NCBI GenBank assembly: GCA_049515175.1
Contig: JBEKUI010000094.1
Coordinates: forward strand, 1-14,617
Reading direction: 5' to 3'
DNA: 14,617 nucleotides
Source: JACQNR01 sp049515175
GTDB lineage: Bacteria > Acidobacteriota > Terriglobia > UBA7540
Shown here piece after piece: positions 6,433 to 12,957 of this stretch. Numbering within the stretch: the stretch's first letter is position 1; every line of letters starts with the position of its first letter. The position numbers and the translations under genes are program-made. The notes under the pieces are model-generated. The model saw only the letters and a program-made list of their open reading frames with translations, searched no databases and had not been told where the DNA came from.

Positions 6433-7524
6433 ATGGCACGCGAGAAGGTCCGGCAGTTCGCCTTGCTTCTTGCGCTGGCGGGAATCGCCACCGGCGCGAG
6501 CGCCCAGGGGCCGACGGTCATTCCTCTCGTTCCGGCGGCGAACTGGCACCTCGTGAGCGCCGAACCGATGGCGGTGGAAGTCGTCCGCCAGTACGGTGGC
6601 GACCCGGCGATTGAGCGCGAATACGGCGTCAAGACGCCCGTCCTGCGCAAGTACCATCTCGGCGAGAAACAGGCGGAAGCCTTGCTCGAGGAAGCGCTCG
6701 ATCCCACCGCCGCTTATGGACTGTTCACCTTCTACCGCAGCGAAACCCTGCACCCTGCGAAGGGCATGGAGTTGACCCTCATCGGGCCATCCGCGGCAGC
6801 TATGGTGAGAGGTCGTATCTTCATTCGCGCCTGGACGCCCGCGGGCAGCCGGACTTCAGAGGACGATCTGCAAGCCCTGATGGTTTATATCGGAGGAACA
6901 CGGCCGAACCGTGAGGGCGCGGCGTCGCTCCCCACTCCGCTGCCGGGTGCCGGCCTGATTCCGGGATCTGAGAAGTATCTTCTGGGGCTCGAGGCGGCGC
7001 GGAGGATCCTGCCGACCTTTCGCACCGACATCATCGGGTTTGAACAGGGTGCGGAAGCTCAGGTCGGAACTTACGCCGTAGGCCGTGACCGCCCCACCCT
7101 CGTGGCCATCAACTATCCCACGCCCCAAATCGCGCGGGTTCGTTACGGCGCGATGGAGAGCTTGCTGGGAATCAATCAGGACCACGGCGCGAACTCGGTC
7201 TACGGTCGCCGCAACGCTTCGTATGTGATCCTTGTCCTTGGTGCGCCCGGTTCCTCCGCCGCGCAACAGCTCATCAATCAGTTCCAGGTCAAATCCAACG
7301 TCAGTTGGAATGAGCCTGCCCCGAAACGAGAAGCCTTCATACTGGGCGTGGTTCGAATGGTGCTCGCCAACATCATGCTCTCCTTCATCATCTCAGGATT
7401 CGCCGTGGGAGGAGGAGTCATGATCTTCTTAAGCCGGCGACTTGCAACGCGGTTCTTCCCCCAGTGGACCTGGGCCGATCCCGAGCACGAGACAATCATC
7501 CGATTGAACCTCGATGGCTATTAA
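6433..7524 (+). CDS. exported, C-terminally membrane-anchored protein of unknown function (DUF6599-like)
   Basis: The 363-residue product has a signal peptide at 1-25 (FALLLALAGIATGASAQ) and one strong transmembrane segment near 309-332 (NIMLSFIISGFAVGGGVMIF). A basic stop-transfer stretch (SRRLATRFF) follows, leaving a cytoplasmic tail of about 30 residues. The extracytoplasmic part (about 280 residues) has no catalytic motif that I recognise. Its opening (a Leu-Val-Pro segment, then YGGDPAIEREYGVK and LGEKQAEALLEEALDPTAAYGLFTFYR) resembles the DUF6599 type of protein that I associate with Acidobacteriota; this is from memory and needs a profile search. The start is 14 bases after the amidase stop with no recognisable Shine-Dalgarno, so translation is probably coupled to the amidase and a cell-envelope role is plausible by context only. 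Confidence 0.85.
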   Translation: MAREKVRQFALLLALAGIATGASAQGPTVIPLVPAANWHLVSAEPMAVEVVRQYGGDPAIEREYGVKTPVLRKYHLGEKQAEALLEEALDPTAAYGLFTFYRSETLHPAKGMELTLIGPSAAAMVRGRIFIRAWTPAGSRTSEDDLQALMVYIGGTRPNREGAASLPTPLPGAGLIPGSEKYLLGLEAARRILPTFRTDIIGFEQGAEAQVGTYAVGRDRPTLVAINYPTPQIARVRYGAMESLLGINQDHGANSVYGRRNASYVILVLGAPGSSAAQQLINQFQVKSNVSWNEPAPKREAFILGVVRMVLANIMLSFIISGFAVGGGVMIFLSRRLATRFFPQWTWADPEHETIIRLNLDGY

Positions 7525-7663
7525 GTGTCCTATTTACAGTTGGTTGCGCCATGGGTTGGGGAAAAACCAAGCAAACACGGAGTTTTGCCATGAGTCCCTC
7601 TTTCACCCTCTAAGTTACTGATAATATTAAGGATAGATATGAAATATTTTCCCTAGAAATCCC

Positions 7664-7692
7664 TTGACATCACGAAATCGATTCCATAGACT
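7664..7692 (+). promoter_or_regulatory. sigma70-like promoter upstream of tRNA-Thr / candidate small RNA
   Basis: A consensus TTGACA (7664-7669) is followed by a 17-base spacer and TAGACT (7687-7692), which matches four of six -10 positions. A run of A/T (7620-7660) immediately upstream could act as an UP element. Transcription would begin near 7699, about 110 bases before the tRNA. Confidence 0.65.
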
Positions 7693-7698
7693 CACTTT

Positions 7699-7800
7699 TG
7701 AGATTAGCTTGGCGGGGCGCGTCCGTCATTCTATTCTCCTCTCGAATGCTCACCCGCTAGTTTGGCGGCGACGTCAACTCAAGCGGGTGAGCATTTCTAT
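7699..7800 (+). ncRNA. candidate small RNA or tRNA 5' leader ending in a long hairpin
   Basis: The predicted transcript from the promoter at 7664-7692 contains no open frame of note. It ends in a perfect 14-bp inverted repeat, AATGCTCACCCGCT (7745-7758) with AGCGGGTGAGCATT (7782-7795), a 23-base loop, then TTCTATCTCT. If the hairpin terminates, this is a free RNA of about 100 bases. If not, it is the processed leader of tRNA-Thr. The 3' side is T-rich but not a clean U-tract. Confidence 0.35.
7745..7800 (+). terminator. 14-bp inverted repeat, possible terminator upstream of tRNA-Thr
   Basis: The perfect 14-bp stem (7745-7758 with 7782-7795) sits 15 bases before the tRNA. The tail (TTCTATCTCT) is only moderately U-rich, and the loop is long at 23 bases. 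It could end read-through from the amidase block, or end a short transcript from the promoter at 7664. If it is efficient, the tRNA would need a promoter inside 7745-7809, and I do not see one. Confidence 0.45.
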
Positions 7801-7809
7801 CTCTGCCCG

Positions 7810-7885
<76 letters not shown>

Positions 7886-7989
7886 GCCTTATGACAACAC
7901 TTCATCGGCCATCACTAGCTATTGCTGCGCGAGCATAACATTTAGCCCGGCGCCTTTGTGCTTCACCTCGTTTCGAGAATATTTGGGAG

Positions 7990-7995
7990 TATAAT
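7990..7995 (+). promoter_or_regulatory. probable -10 box for the DegT-family gene
   Basis: A perfect TATAAT lies 62 bases before the start codon at 8058. No matching -35 is found at 16-18 bases. A TTGACA at 8005-8010 lies downstream of it and has no suitable -10 of its own (GTCCTC at 17 bases). Confidence 0.35.
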
Positions 7996-8057
7996 TCCGG
8001 CCGGTTGACACCCTGGGACTGAGACCTGTCCTCGCTGGATGAAAGGAGTGTTCAGAT

Positions 8058-9386
8058 ATGGCAAAGCGCCACCTGACGCGTCGAGAGTTTCTGGCAAAGA
8101 CATCTGCAAACTTGGCGGCGGCAAGCGCCGTTCCGCTCGGTGTCGCCATGACAGCCAATGCGGGAGTGCCCGCCCTGGAAGGCGGCTCGCCGGTCCGCAC
8201 CAAACCTTTTCCTATTTGGCCGGCGACCGACGAACTCGACGAGGCGCACATTCTCAAGGCGTTGCGCAACCATCGCTGGTGCACCTACGATGGCGAATTC
8301 GTCCCCAAGTTCGAGAAAGCCTGGGCAGAGAAGTTGGGCGCCCGGGGCGCTGTGATGACACCCTGCGGGACGCACGCCCTTCACACCGCGCTGGAGGTGC
8401 TCGACATCAGCCCCGGTGACGAAGTATTAGTTTCTCCTTACACTTACATTGCTACCATCGACGCCATTCTGATGACCTACGCGCTGCCGGTCTTCGTGGA
8501 TTCCGATCCCGCCACATTTCAGATGGACCCGGAAGATATCGAGCGCCGGATTACAGAGCACACGCGCGCCATCTTGCCGGTGCACATTTACGGTACACCA
8601 GCAAACCTCGACCGGATTCTGGCCATTGGCGCGAAGCACAATCTGCCCGTGATTGAGGACGCATGCCAGTCCCACTTGGCGGAATGGCGGGGCAAGCGCC
8701 TGGGGACGCTGGGGACGGTGGGCTGCTTCAGCTTTCAGGAAACTAAGATTCTGCCCGGCGGCGAAGCGGGAGCGCTGGTCAGTAATCGCGCCGACCTGAT
8801 CGAACGGGCCTTTGTCTTCCGCGATTTCGGCCGTGACCCCAAGCAGTCCAACCGATATGTCGTTCGCGGGACGAAGTATCGCATCTCCGACTTCGCCGCC
8901 GCCGTGCTGATGGCCCAGATAACTCGCTTCGAAGAAGTCTGCGCCCGGCGCGAAAAGAACGCCGCCTATCTCAAGGAAGAAATCCGCAGAGTTCCCGGGA
9001 TTACGCCGCAACAGCATTATCCTGAGTCCACCCGCCAGACCTACTACCGCTTCGGCCTGCGCTACAACAAGGAACAGTTCCACGGGCTTGAGCGCGGGAA
9101 GTTGTGCCGCGCGCTCGCTGCGGAAGGCATTCCCGCCGAGGAAGGTTACAGCGCGCTCAACCGGGACCCCTTTATCGAGAACACCCTTAATTCGCGCGGC
9201 TATCGCGCCATCTATTCCAAGGAGCGCCTGGACCGCTACCGAGCACAGAACCAATGCCCCAGGAACGACGAACTCTGCGCCACGGCCCTGGCCCTTCCCC
9301 ACGAGGTGCTTCTCGGCAGCAGGCAGGATGTCGATGACGTGGTCGCGGCCTTTGCCAAGGTGCAGAAGAACTCCTCCACGCTCTGA
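8058..9386 (+). CDS. DegT/DnrJ/EryC1/StrS-family PLP aminotransferase with Tat signal
   Basis: The 442-residue product starts at ATG 8058, nine bases after AAAGGAG. Residues 1-35 form a twin-arginine signal: LTRREFL (Arg8-Arg9) followed by a weakly hydrophobic Ala-rich stretch. The DegT fold type I follows. Residues 101-107 (TPCGTHA) match the phosphate-binding turn, VIEDACQSH supplies the PLP-ring Asp201, and CFSFQETKILPGGEAG supplies the Schiff-base candidate Lys230. RDFGRD and the C-terminal substrate region are intact. Family members transaminate keto-sugar nucleotides or modify amino sugars. Most are cytoplasmic; export through Tat would let the enzyme fold and load PLP first. Because Lys230 is present, it is likely a catalytic or PLP-binding member rather than a lysine-less regulator. 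The substrate is unknown. Confidence 0.92.
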   Translation: MAKRHLTRREFLAKTSANLAAASAVPLGVAMTANAGVPALEGGSPVRTKPFPIWPATDELDEAHILKALRNHRWCTYDGEFVPKFEKAWAEKLGARGAVMTPCGTHALHTALEVLDISPGDEVLVSPYTYIATIDAILMTYALPVFVDSDPATFQMDPEDIERRITEHTRAILPVHIYGTPANLDRILAIGAKHNLPVIEDACQSHLAEWRGKRLGTLGTVGCFSFQETKILPGGEAGALVSNRADLIERAFVFRDFGRDPKQSNRYVVRGTKYRISDFAAAVLMAQITRFEEVCARREKNAAYLKEEIRRVPGITPQQHYPESTRQTYYRFGLRYNKEQFHGLERGKLCRALAAEGIPAEEGYSALNRDPFIENTLNSRGYRAIYSKERLDRYRAQNQCPRNDELCATALALPHEVLLGSRQDVDDVVAAFAKVQKNSSTL

Positions 9387-9480
9387 CGCGTGCCCCCGCC
9401 GCGAATATTCTTGGGTAGCGCCTCGCCGCCCGCGAGCGACCGAAGCCGCGAGTGTCATCTCGACCGTTTGGAGTTGTGTC

Positions 9481-9510
9481 TTGATCCCCGCGGGCTTTTG
9501 TCGTTAATAT
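9481..9510 (+). promoter_or_regulatory. weak candidate promoter of the sialate esterase gene
   Basis: TTGATC (9481-9486) is followed, after 18 bases, by TAATAT (9505-9510); each hexamer matches four of six consensus positions. It would give a leader of about 40 bases. Read-through from the DegT-family gene is the alternative. Confidence 0.3.
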
Positions 9511-9555
9511 CCGTCCTCGCAGTAAAGGAGAGTCGAGTTCCCCGGGAGGGTCGAA

Positions 9556-11100
9556 ATGCGTCGTCGTATTTTGTGCTCTATATCGCTCGCAGTCGTCTGC
9601 TTGTTTTTTTCATCGCCCCAGGGATGGGCGGAAGTCAAGGTCAATGCCCTGTTCGCCGACAATATGGTTTTGCAGCGGGGCATCAAGGCGCCCGTGTGGG
9701 GAACGGCGGACCCGGGCGAAGAGGTTACAGTAACGCTGGGGAGCCAAAAGGCGTCCGCGACGGCCGATTCACAGGGGCGCTGGAAGGCCGAGCTTGCGCC
9801 GATGCCGGCCGGGGGTCCGTTCGAGATGACGGTCGCCGGGAAGAACTCGCTCACGCTTCACAACGTCGCCGTGGGTGAAGTCTGGATTTGCTCGGGACAA
9901 TCCAACATGGAAATGGCGGTTACCAACGGGCGGGGCGGAGTCCACAACGCCGAGCAGGAGATAGCGACGGCGAATTATCCGATGATCCGTCACTTTGGCG
10001 TGAAGAAAGCCGTGGCTGGGAAGCCCCAGACGGACGTGGAAGGCCAATGGCTCGTTGCCAGCCCGCAGACCGCCGGACAGTTCACTGCGGTGGGCTACTT
10101 CTTCGGGCGCGAGATTCATCGCAAGCTCGGAGTGCCCGTGGGACTGATTCACACTTCCTGGGGCGGAACGCCCGCCGAGGCCTGGACCAGCCACGGGTCC
10201 CTGGCCGGCGATCCCGCGCTCGCTTCCATCGTTTCAGATTGGGAGAAGAAACTCGCCGACTACCCGGCCCAGCTTGAGAAGTACCGCCATGAGCTCGACG
10301 AATGGAGCCGCGCCTCGCAGCAGGCGGAAGCCGGCGGCAAGGCGGCGCCGCGGCCTCCCGAATTTCCGGACGATCCGCAAAGCAGTTCGTGGCGCGCTTC
10401 CGGTCTTTTCAACGCCATGATTGCGCCGCTGATTCCCTTTGGGATTCGCGGTGCCATCTGGTACCAGGGCGAATCCAACGCCGACCGCGCCGGGCAATAC
10501 CGCAAGCTCTTTCCGGCCATGATCTCGGACTGGCGGCGCGCCTGGGGCGAAGGAGAATTTCCGTTCCTGTTCGTGCAGCTCGCCGGCTTTGAGGATTCAG
10601 GCACCTGGCCGGAATTGCGCGAGGCACAGGCTATGACTCTCTCCCTCCCCAAAACCGGCATGGCGGTTGCTGCCGACATTGGCGAGCGCTACGACATTCA
10701 CCCCAAAAACAAACAGGAAGCCGGTCGCCGCCTGGCGCTGGCCGCGGAAGTCATCGCCTACGGCAAGAACGTTGAATACTCCGGCCCGGTTTACGACCGC
10801 ATGAAGGTCGAAGGAAACCACGTCACTCTTCAATTCAAACGTCGCGGAGGAGGGTTGGTCGTGCGGGGGCGCGCACTCTCGGGATTCGAAATCGCCGGGG
10901 ACGATCGAAAGTTCGTGCCCGCCGAAGCTCAAATTCAGGGTGGTAACGTCGTCGTGAGCAGTCCCAAAGTGGCCAAGCCGGCCGCAGTGCGCTACGCCTG
11001 GCGGGATTTTCCCGAGTGCAGCCTTTACAACAAGGCCGGATTGCCTGCCCCGCCCTTCCGCACGGATGATTGGCCAGGTGCGAAGCCCGAGAAGAACTAG
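9556..11100 (+). CDS. sialate O-acetylesterase-like SGNH hydrolase (SASA/DUF303), secreted
   Basis: The product has 514 residues with a signal peptide at 1-25. The start is ATG 9556 after GGGAGG (9543-9548). A beta-sandwich N-terminal region (about 26-105) precedes the SGNH hydrolase. Block I is CSGQSNM, with the candidate nucleophile Ser116. SWGGTPAEAW (201-210) and IWYQGESNA (301-309) carry the Gly/Asn oxyanion-hole blocks, and RYDIHPKNK (378-386) supplies the Asp380/His382 catalytic pair. A helical, Ala-rich insertion at about 225-265 and a C-terminal beta region are usual for this family. The enzyme would remove O-acetyl esters from sialic acids or, in soil bacteria, from acetylated plant polysaccharides such as xylan; the sequence does not decide which. 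It stands 169 bases after the DegT-like gene on the same strand. It ends 43 bases from a convergent gene, with no clear terminator between them. Confidence 0.93.
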   Translation: MRRRILCSISLAVVCLFFSSPQGWAEVKVNALFADNMVLQRGIKAPVWGTADPGEEVTVTLGSQKASATADSQGRWKAELAPMPAGGPFEMTVAGKNSLTLHNVAVGEVWICSGQSNMEMAVTNGRGGVHNAEQEIATANYPMIRHFGVKKAVAGKPQTDVEGQWLVASPQTAGQFTAVGYFFGREIHRKLGVPVGLIHTSWGGTPAEAWTSHGSLAGDPALASIVSDWEKKLADYPAQLEKYRHELDEWSRASQQAEAGGKAAPRPPEFPDDPQSSSWRASGLFNAMIAPLIPFGIRGAIWYQGESNADRAGQYRKLFPAMISDWRRAWGEGEFPFLFVQLAGFEDSGTWPELREAQAMTLSLPKTGMAVAADIGERYDIHPKNKQEAGRRLALAAEVIAYGKNVEYSGPVYDRMKVEGNHVTLQFKRRGGGLVVRGRALSGFEIAGDDRKFVPAEAQIQGGNVVVSSPKVAKPAAVRYAWRDFPECSLYNKAGLPAPPFRTDDWPGAKPEKN

Positions 11101-11143
11101 GCAGGAGTCAGTCGCCCGGCGAACCGAGCGCAGAACCGGCACC

Positions 11144-12403
11144 TCAGCGCGTTGCGACAAAGAGGCAAGCGGCGAGGCTGGCAACAAAGAGTGCGGCAAA
11201 GAGCGGCATGATGACGCGGCGCAGCGACGCGCCGCCTGTCAGCATGGCGATCCCGCCTTTCACCAGGGTATTCATCGCGCAGGCGAGCAGGATGGAAGCT
11301 CCGGCGGTACCTGGCGCCAGAACATTCTCCCGCGCCAGGCGCGCCATCGAAACGGTGATGGCGTCCACGTCAGTCAAACCCGCCAGCCCGCTCGCGATAT
11401 AAACCCCCGCCGAGCCAAAGTAGTGGTGCGCAGCGCTCGCCCCGAACAGCACCACCGCAAATAGCAGCGCGAACTTCACCGCCTGGCCGAGCTCCATGGG
11501 GTTCTTTACATCCAGGCGCGCGTCCGCCTCGCCCCCGCGGTTTCTCCATAGGAAAACGACTAGCCCGATCCCCAGTACTCCCGGCGCAAGAATGGGCAGA
11601 ATCAATCCACGCGCCAGGTTTGAATCAATCACGACAACCAGGAAGAGCACGCGGAAATACATGATGGTGGAGGCGATGATGATCCCCAGCGCAAAGTACC
11701 GGGCCACAGCTTGCCCCGCCTCGCGCGCCTTCTGAGAAAGGCCGGCGGTCGTTGCAGTGCTTGACGCGAGGCCGCCCAGGAAGCCCGTCACGGCGATGCC
11801 CTGCCGCGCGCCCAGGAAGCGCATCAGCACATAGCCCAGCATGCTGACAGCGGAAATCAGCACCACCATCCACCACACGACGCGTGGGTTGACCACGCCG
11901 AACGGCCCAAAGGCGCGGTCGGGAAGCAGCGGCAACACAATAACGCTGACGATGCCGAACTTCAGGATGGCGTAGATTTCGCCTTCCTGAATCTTCTCGG
12001 CGAGTTGATGGAGCGGCGCCTTCATGGAGAGCAGCAGCGTGGTGATGACGGCGAAGGCGGCGGCGGGAATCAGAAAATCAAACGCCGTAAGGGCCCCGAA
12101 AATGAAAGTCAGGATGGCGACGAACTCAGTGGTTGCGCCCTTGTGCTGGCCCATCGCAGTCACATAGTAGGCTGTGACGGCAATGGCGATGACCCCCGCC
12201 AGCGCCACGGGCAGCAACCAGGGAAAACCCGCCCGCGCCAGCAGGCCGGAGAGGAATCCCGTCAGCGCGATGACGGGAAAAGTGCGAAACCCTGCGAAGA
12301 GCGGCTCATCGGCTTTTTGCGAATGCTGCCGCTCCAGCCCGATGAGCAAACCCATCAGCAGGACCATCCCGCCGTGATACGCAATCTCGAGGAAGGCAGG
12401 CAT
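11144..12403 (-). CDS. MgtC/SapB-DUF4010 family integral membrane protein
   Basis: The 419-residue, very hydrophobic protein has about a dozen predicted transmembrane helices. The N-terminus contains LLMGLLIGLERQ (15-26), the signature of the MgtC/SapB family, followed by FRTFPVIALTGFLSGLLA. The C-terminal half is DUF4010: VTGFLGGLASSTATTAGLS, SGLAGLTDVDAITVSMARLA and CAMNTLVKGGIAMLTGG. The family role is unsettled; MgtC proteins modulate magnesium or phosphate homeostasis and ATP synthase, and some DUF4010 proteins are thought to be transporters. Its ATG (12403-12401) shares one base with the stop of the carbonic-anhydrase-like gene (TAATG), which indicates translational coupling. It is the last gene of the minus-strand group. 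Confidence 0.93.
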   Translation of the reverse strand: MPAFLEIAYHGGMVLLMGLLIGLERQHSQKADEPLFAGFRTFPVIALTGFLSGLLARAGFPWLLPVALAGVIAIAVTAYYVTAMGQHKGATTEFVAILTFIFGALTAFDFLIPAAAFAVITTLLLSMKAPLHQLAEKIQEGEIYAILKFGIVSVIVLPLLPDRAFGPFGVVNPRVVWWMVVLISAVSMLGYVLMRFLGARQGIAVTGFLGGLASSTATTAGLSQKAREAGQAVARYFALGIIIASTIMYFRVLFLVVVIDSNLARGLILPILAPGVLGIGLVVFLWRNRGGEADARLDVKNPMELGQAVKFALLFAVVLFGASAAHHYFGSAGVYIASGLAGLTDVDAITVSMARLARENVLAPGTAGASILLACAMNTLVKGGIAMLTGGASLRRVIMPLFAALFVASLAACLFVATR

Positions 12404-12867
12404 TAGCCGGGCACGGTTTCAACCGTCACGTGGTCGCTCGAATCGAAGGCGGCGTAGTAAAGCTCCACGCGCAGGTGAGGAAAATCTCTGGCCAGAACTT
12501 GCTTCACACGCCGCAGGTCATCTTCTTGCCGGTGGCGAGGATCTGAGGACCCCAGCAAGTGAAATGGCAACTGCTTGTACCAGCCGCAATCCTCATGGGC
12601 GATGAGAATCAGCCGTTTCAACTCGTGCGTGTCAACAAGGTAGCGTATCCACTTCGAAAGCGCCCAGGAGAGCTTGGGCAAATATTCGACGAGCGTCATG
12701 CATTGTGGCCCGCCGGGCATTGCCAGCAGGTCGTAGTTGCCCTTCAGCCTCAGACCGTTGTCCAGGAAATCACGCAGCGCGGCCCCGGTACGATGGTCGC
12801 TGCATTGAAAGACCAAGGCTTCGGCGGGGGCACGATCGAAATTGAGGGAGGATTTGTATCCGTTCAT
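12403..12867 (-). CDS. small beta-carbonic-anhydrase-like protein
   Basis: The product has 154 residues, against about 200-220 for ordinary beta-carbonic anhydrases. The zinc signature is retained: CSDHR (22-26) gives Cys22 and the Asp24/Arg26 pair, and AHEDCGWY (90-97) gives His91 and Cys94. In place of the usual AGN-type segment between them is LLAMPGGPQCM (47-57). The C-terminal helical region is shortened. It may hydrate CO2, or it may be a zinc-binding relative with another substrate; I cannot choose from sequence. The start is ATG 12867 with no convincing Shine-Dalgarno (GGGTCTCC), immediately downstream of a 7-bp tandem repeat. It lies between a flotillin-like gene and an MgtC/DUF4010 gene, and overlaps the latter by one base, so it probably belongs to an operon acting at the membrane. 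Confidence 0.82.
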   Translation of the reverse strand: MNGYKSSLNFDRAPAEALVFQCSDHRTGAALRDFLDNGLRLKGNYDLLAMPGGPQCMTLVEYLPKLSWALSKWIRYLVDTHELKRLILIAHEDCGWYKQLPFHLLGSSDPRHRQEDDLRRVKQVLARDFPHLRVELYYAAFDSSDHVTVETVPG

Positions 12868-12875
12868 GGAGACCC

Positions 12876-12931
12876 AGTCGGCAGCCAGCAGTTAGCAGTC
12901 GGCAGTCAGACGTCCGTTGTCAGCCCTCAGC
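12876..12931. repeat. degenerate 7-bp tandem repeat (AGTYRGC-like)
   Basis: Five heptamers in register run from 12876 to 12910, for example AGTCGGC, AGCCAGC and AGTTAGC. AGTCGGC recurs exactly at 12876 and 12897. After one divergent unit (12911-12917), the phase resumes with TGTCAGC and CCTCAGC (12918-12931). It fills the gap between the flotillin-like and carbonic-anhydrase-like genes. Its function is unknown; replication slippage or a dispersed low-complexity intergenic repeat would explain it. Confidence 0.75.
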
Positions 12932-12957
12932 GTGCTGCAATCTGAATTCACAATTCC

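Noticed and set aside
8427..9458. 343-codon minus-strand open frame opposite the DegT-like gene
   Set aside because: Antisense shadow; the sense strand carries complete PLP-enzyme motifs.
11101..11143. Bidirectional terminator between the convergent esterase and MgtC/DUF4010 genes
   Set aside because: No stable stem followed by a T-run in either direction.
12876..12931. CRISPR array
   Set aside because: Units are 7 bases without spacers; no cas genes.
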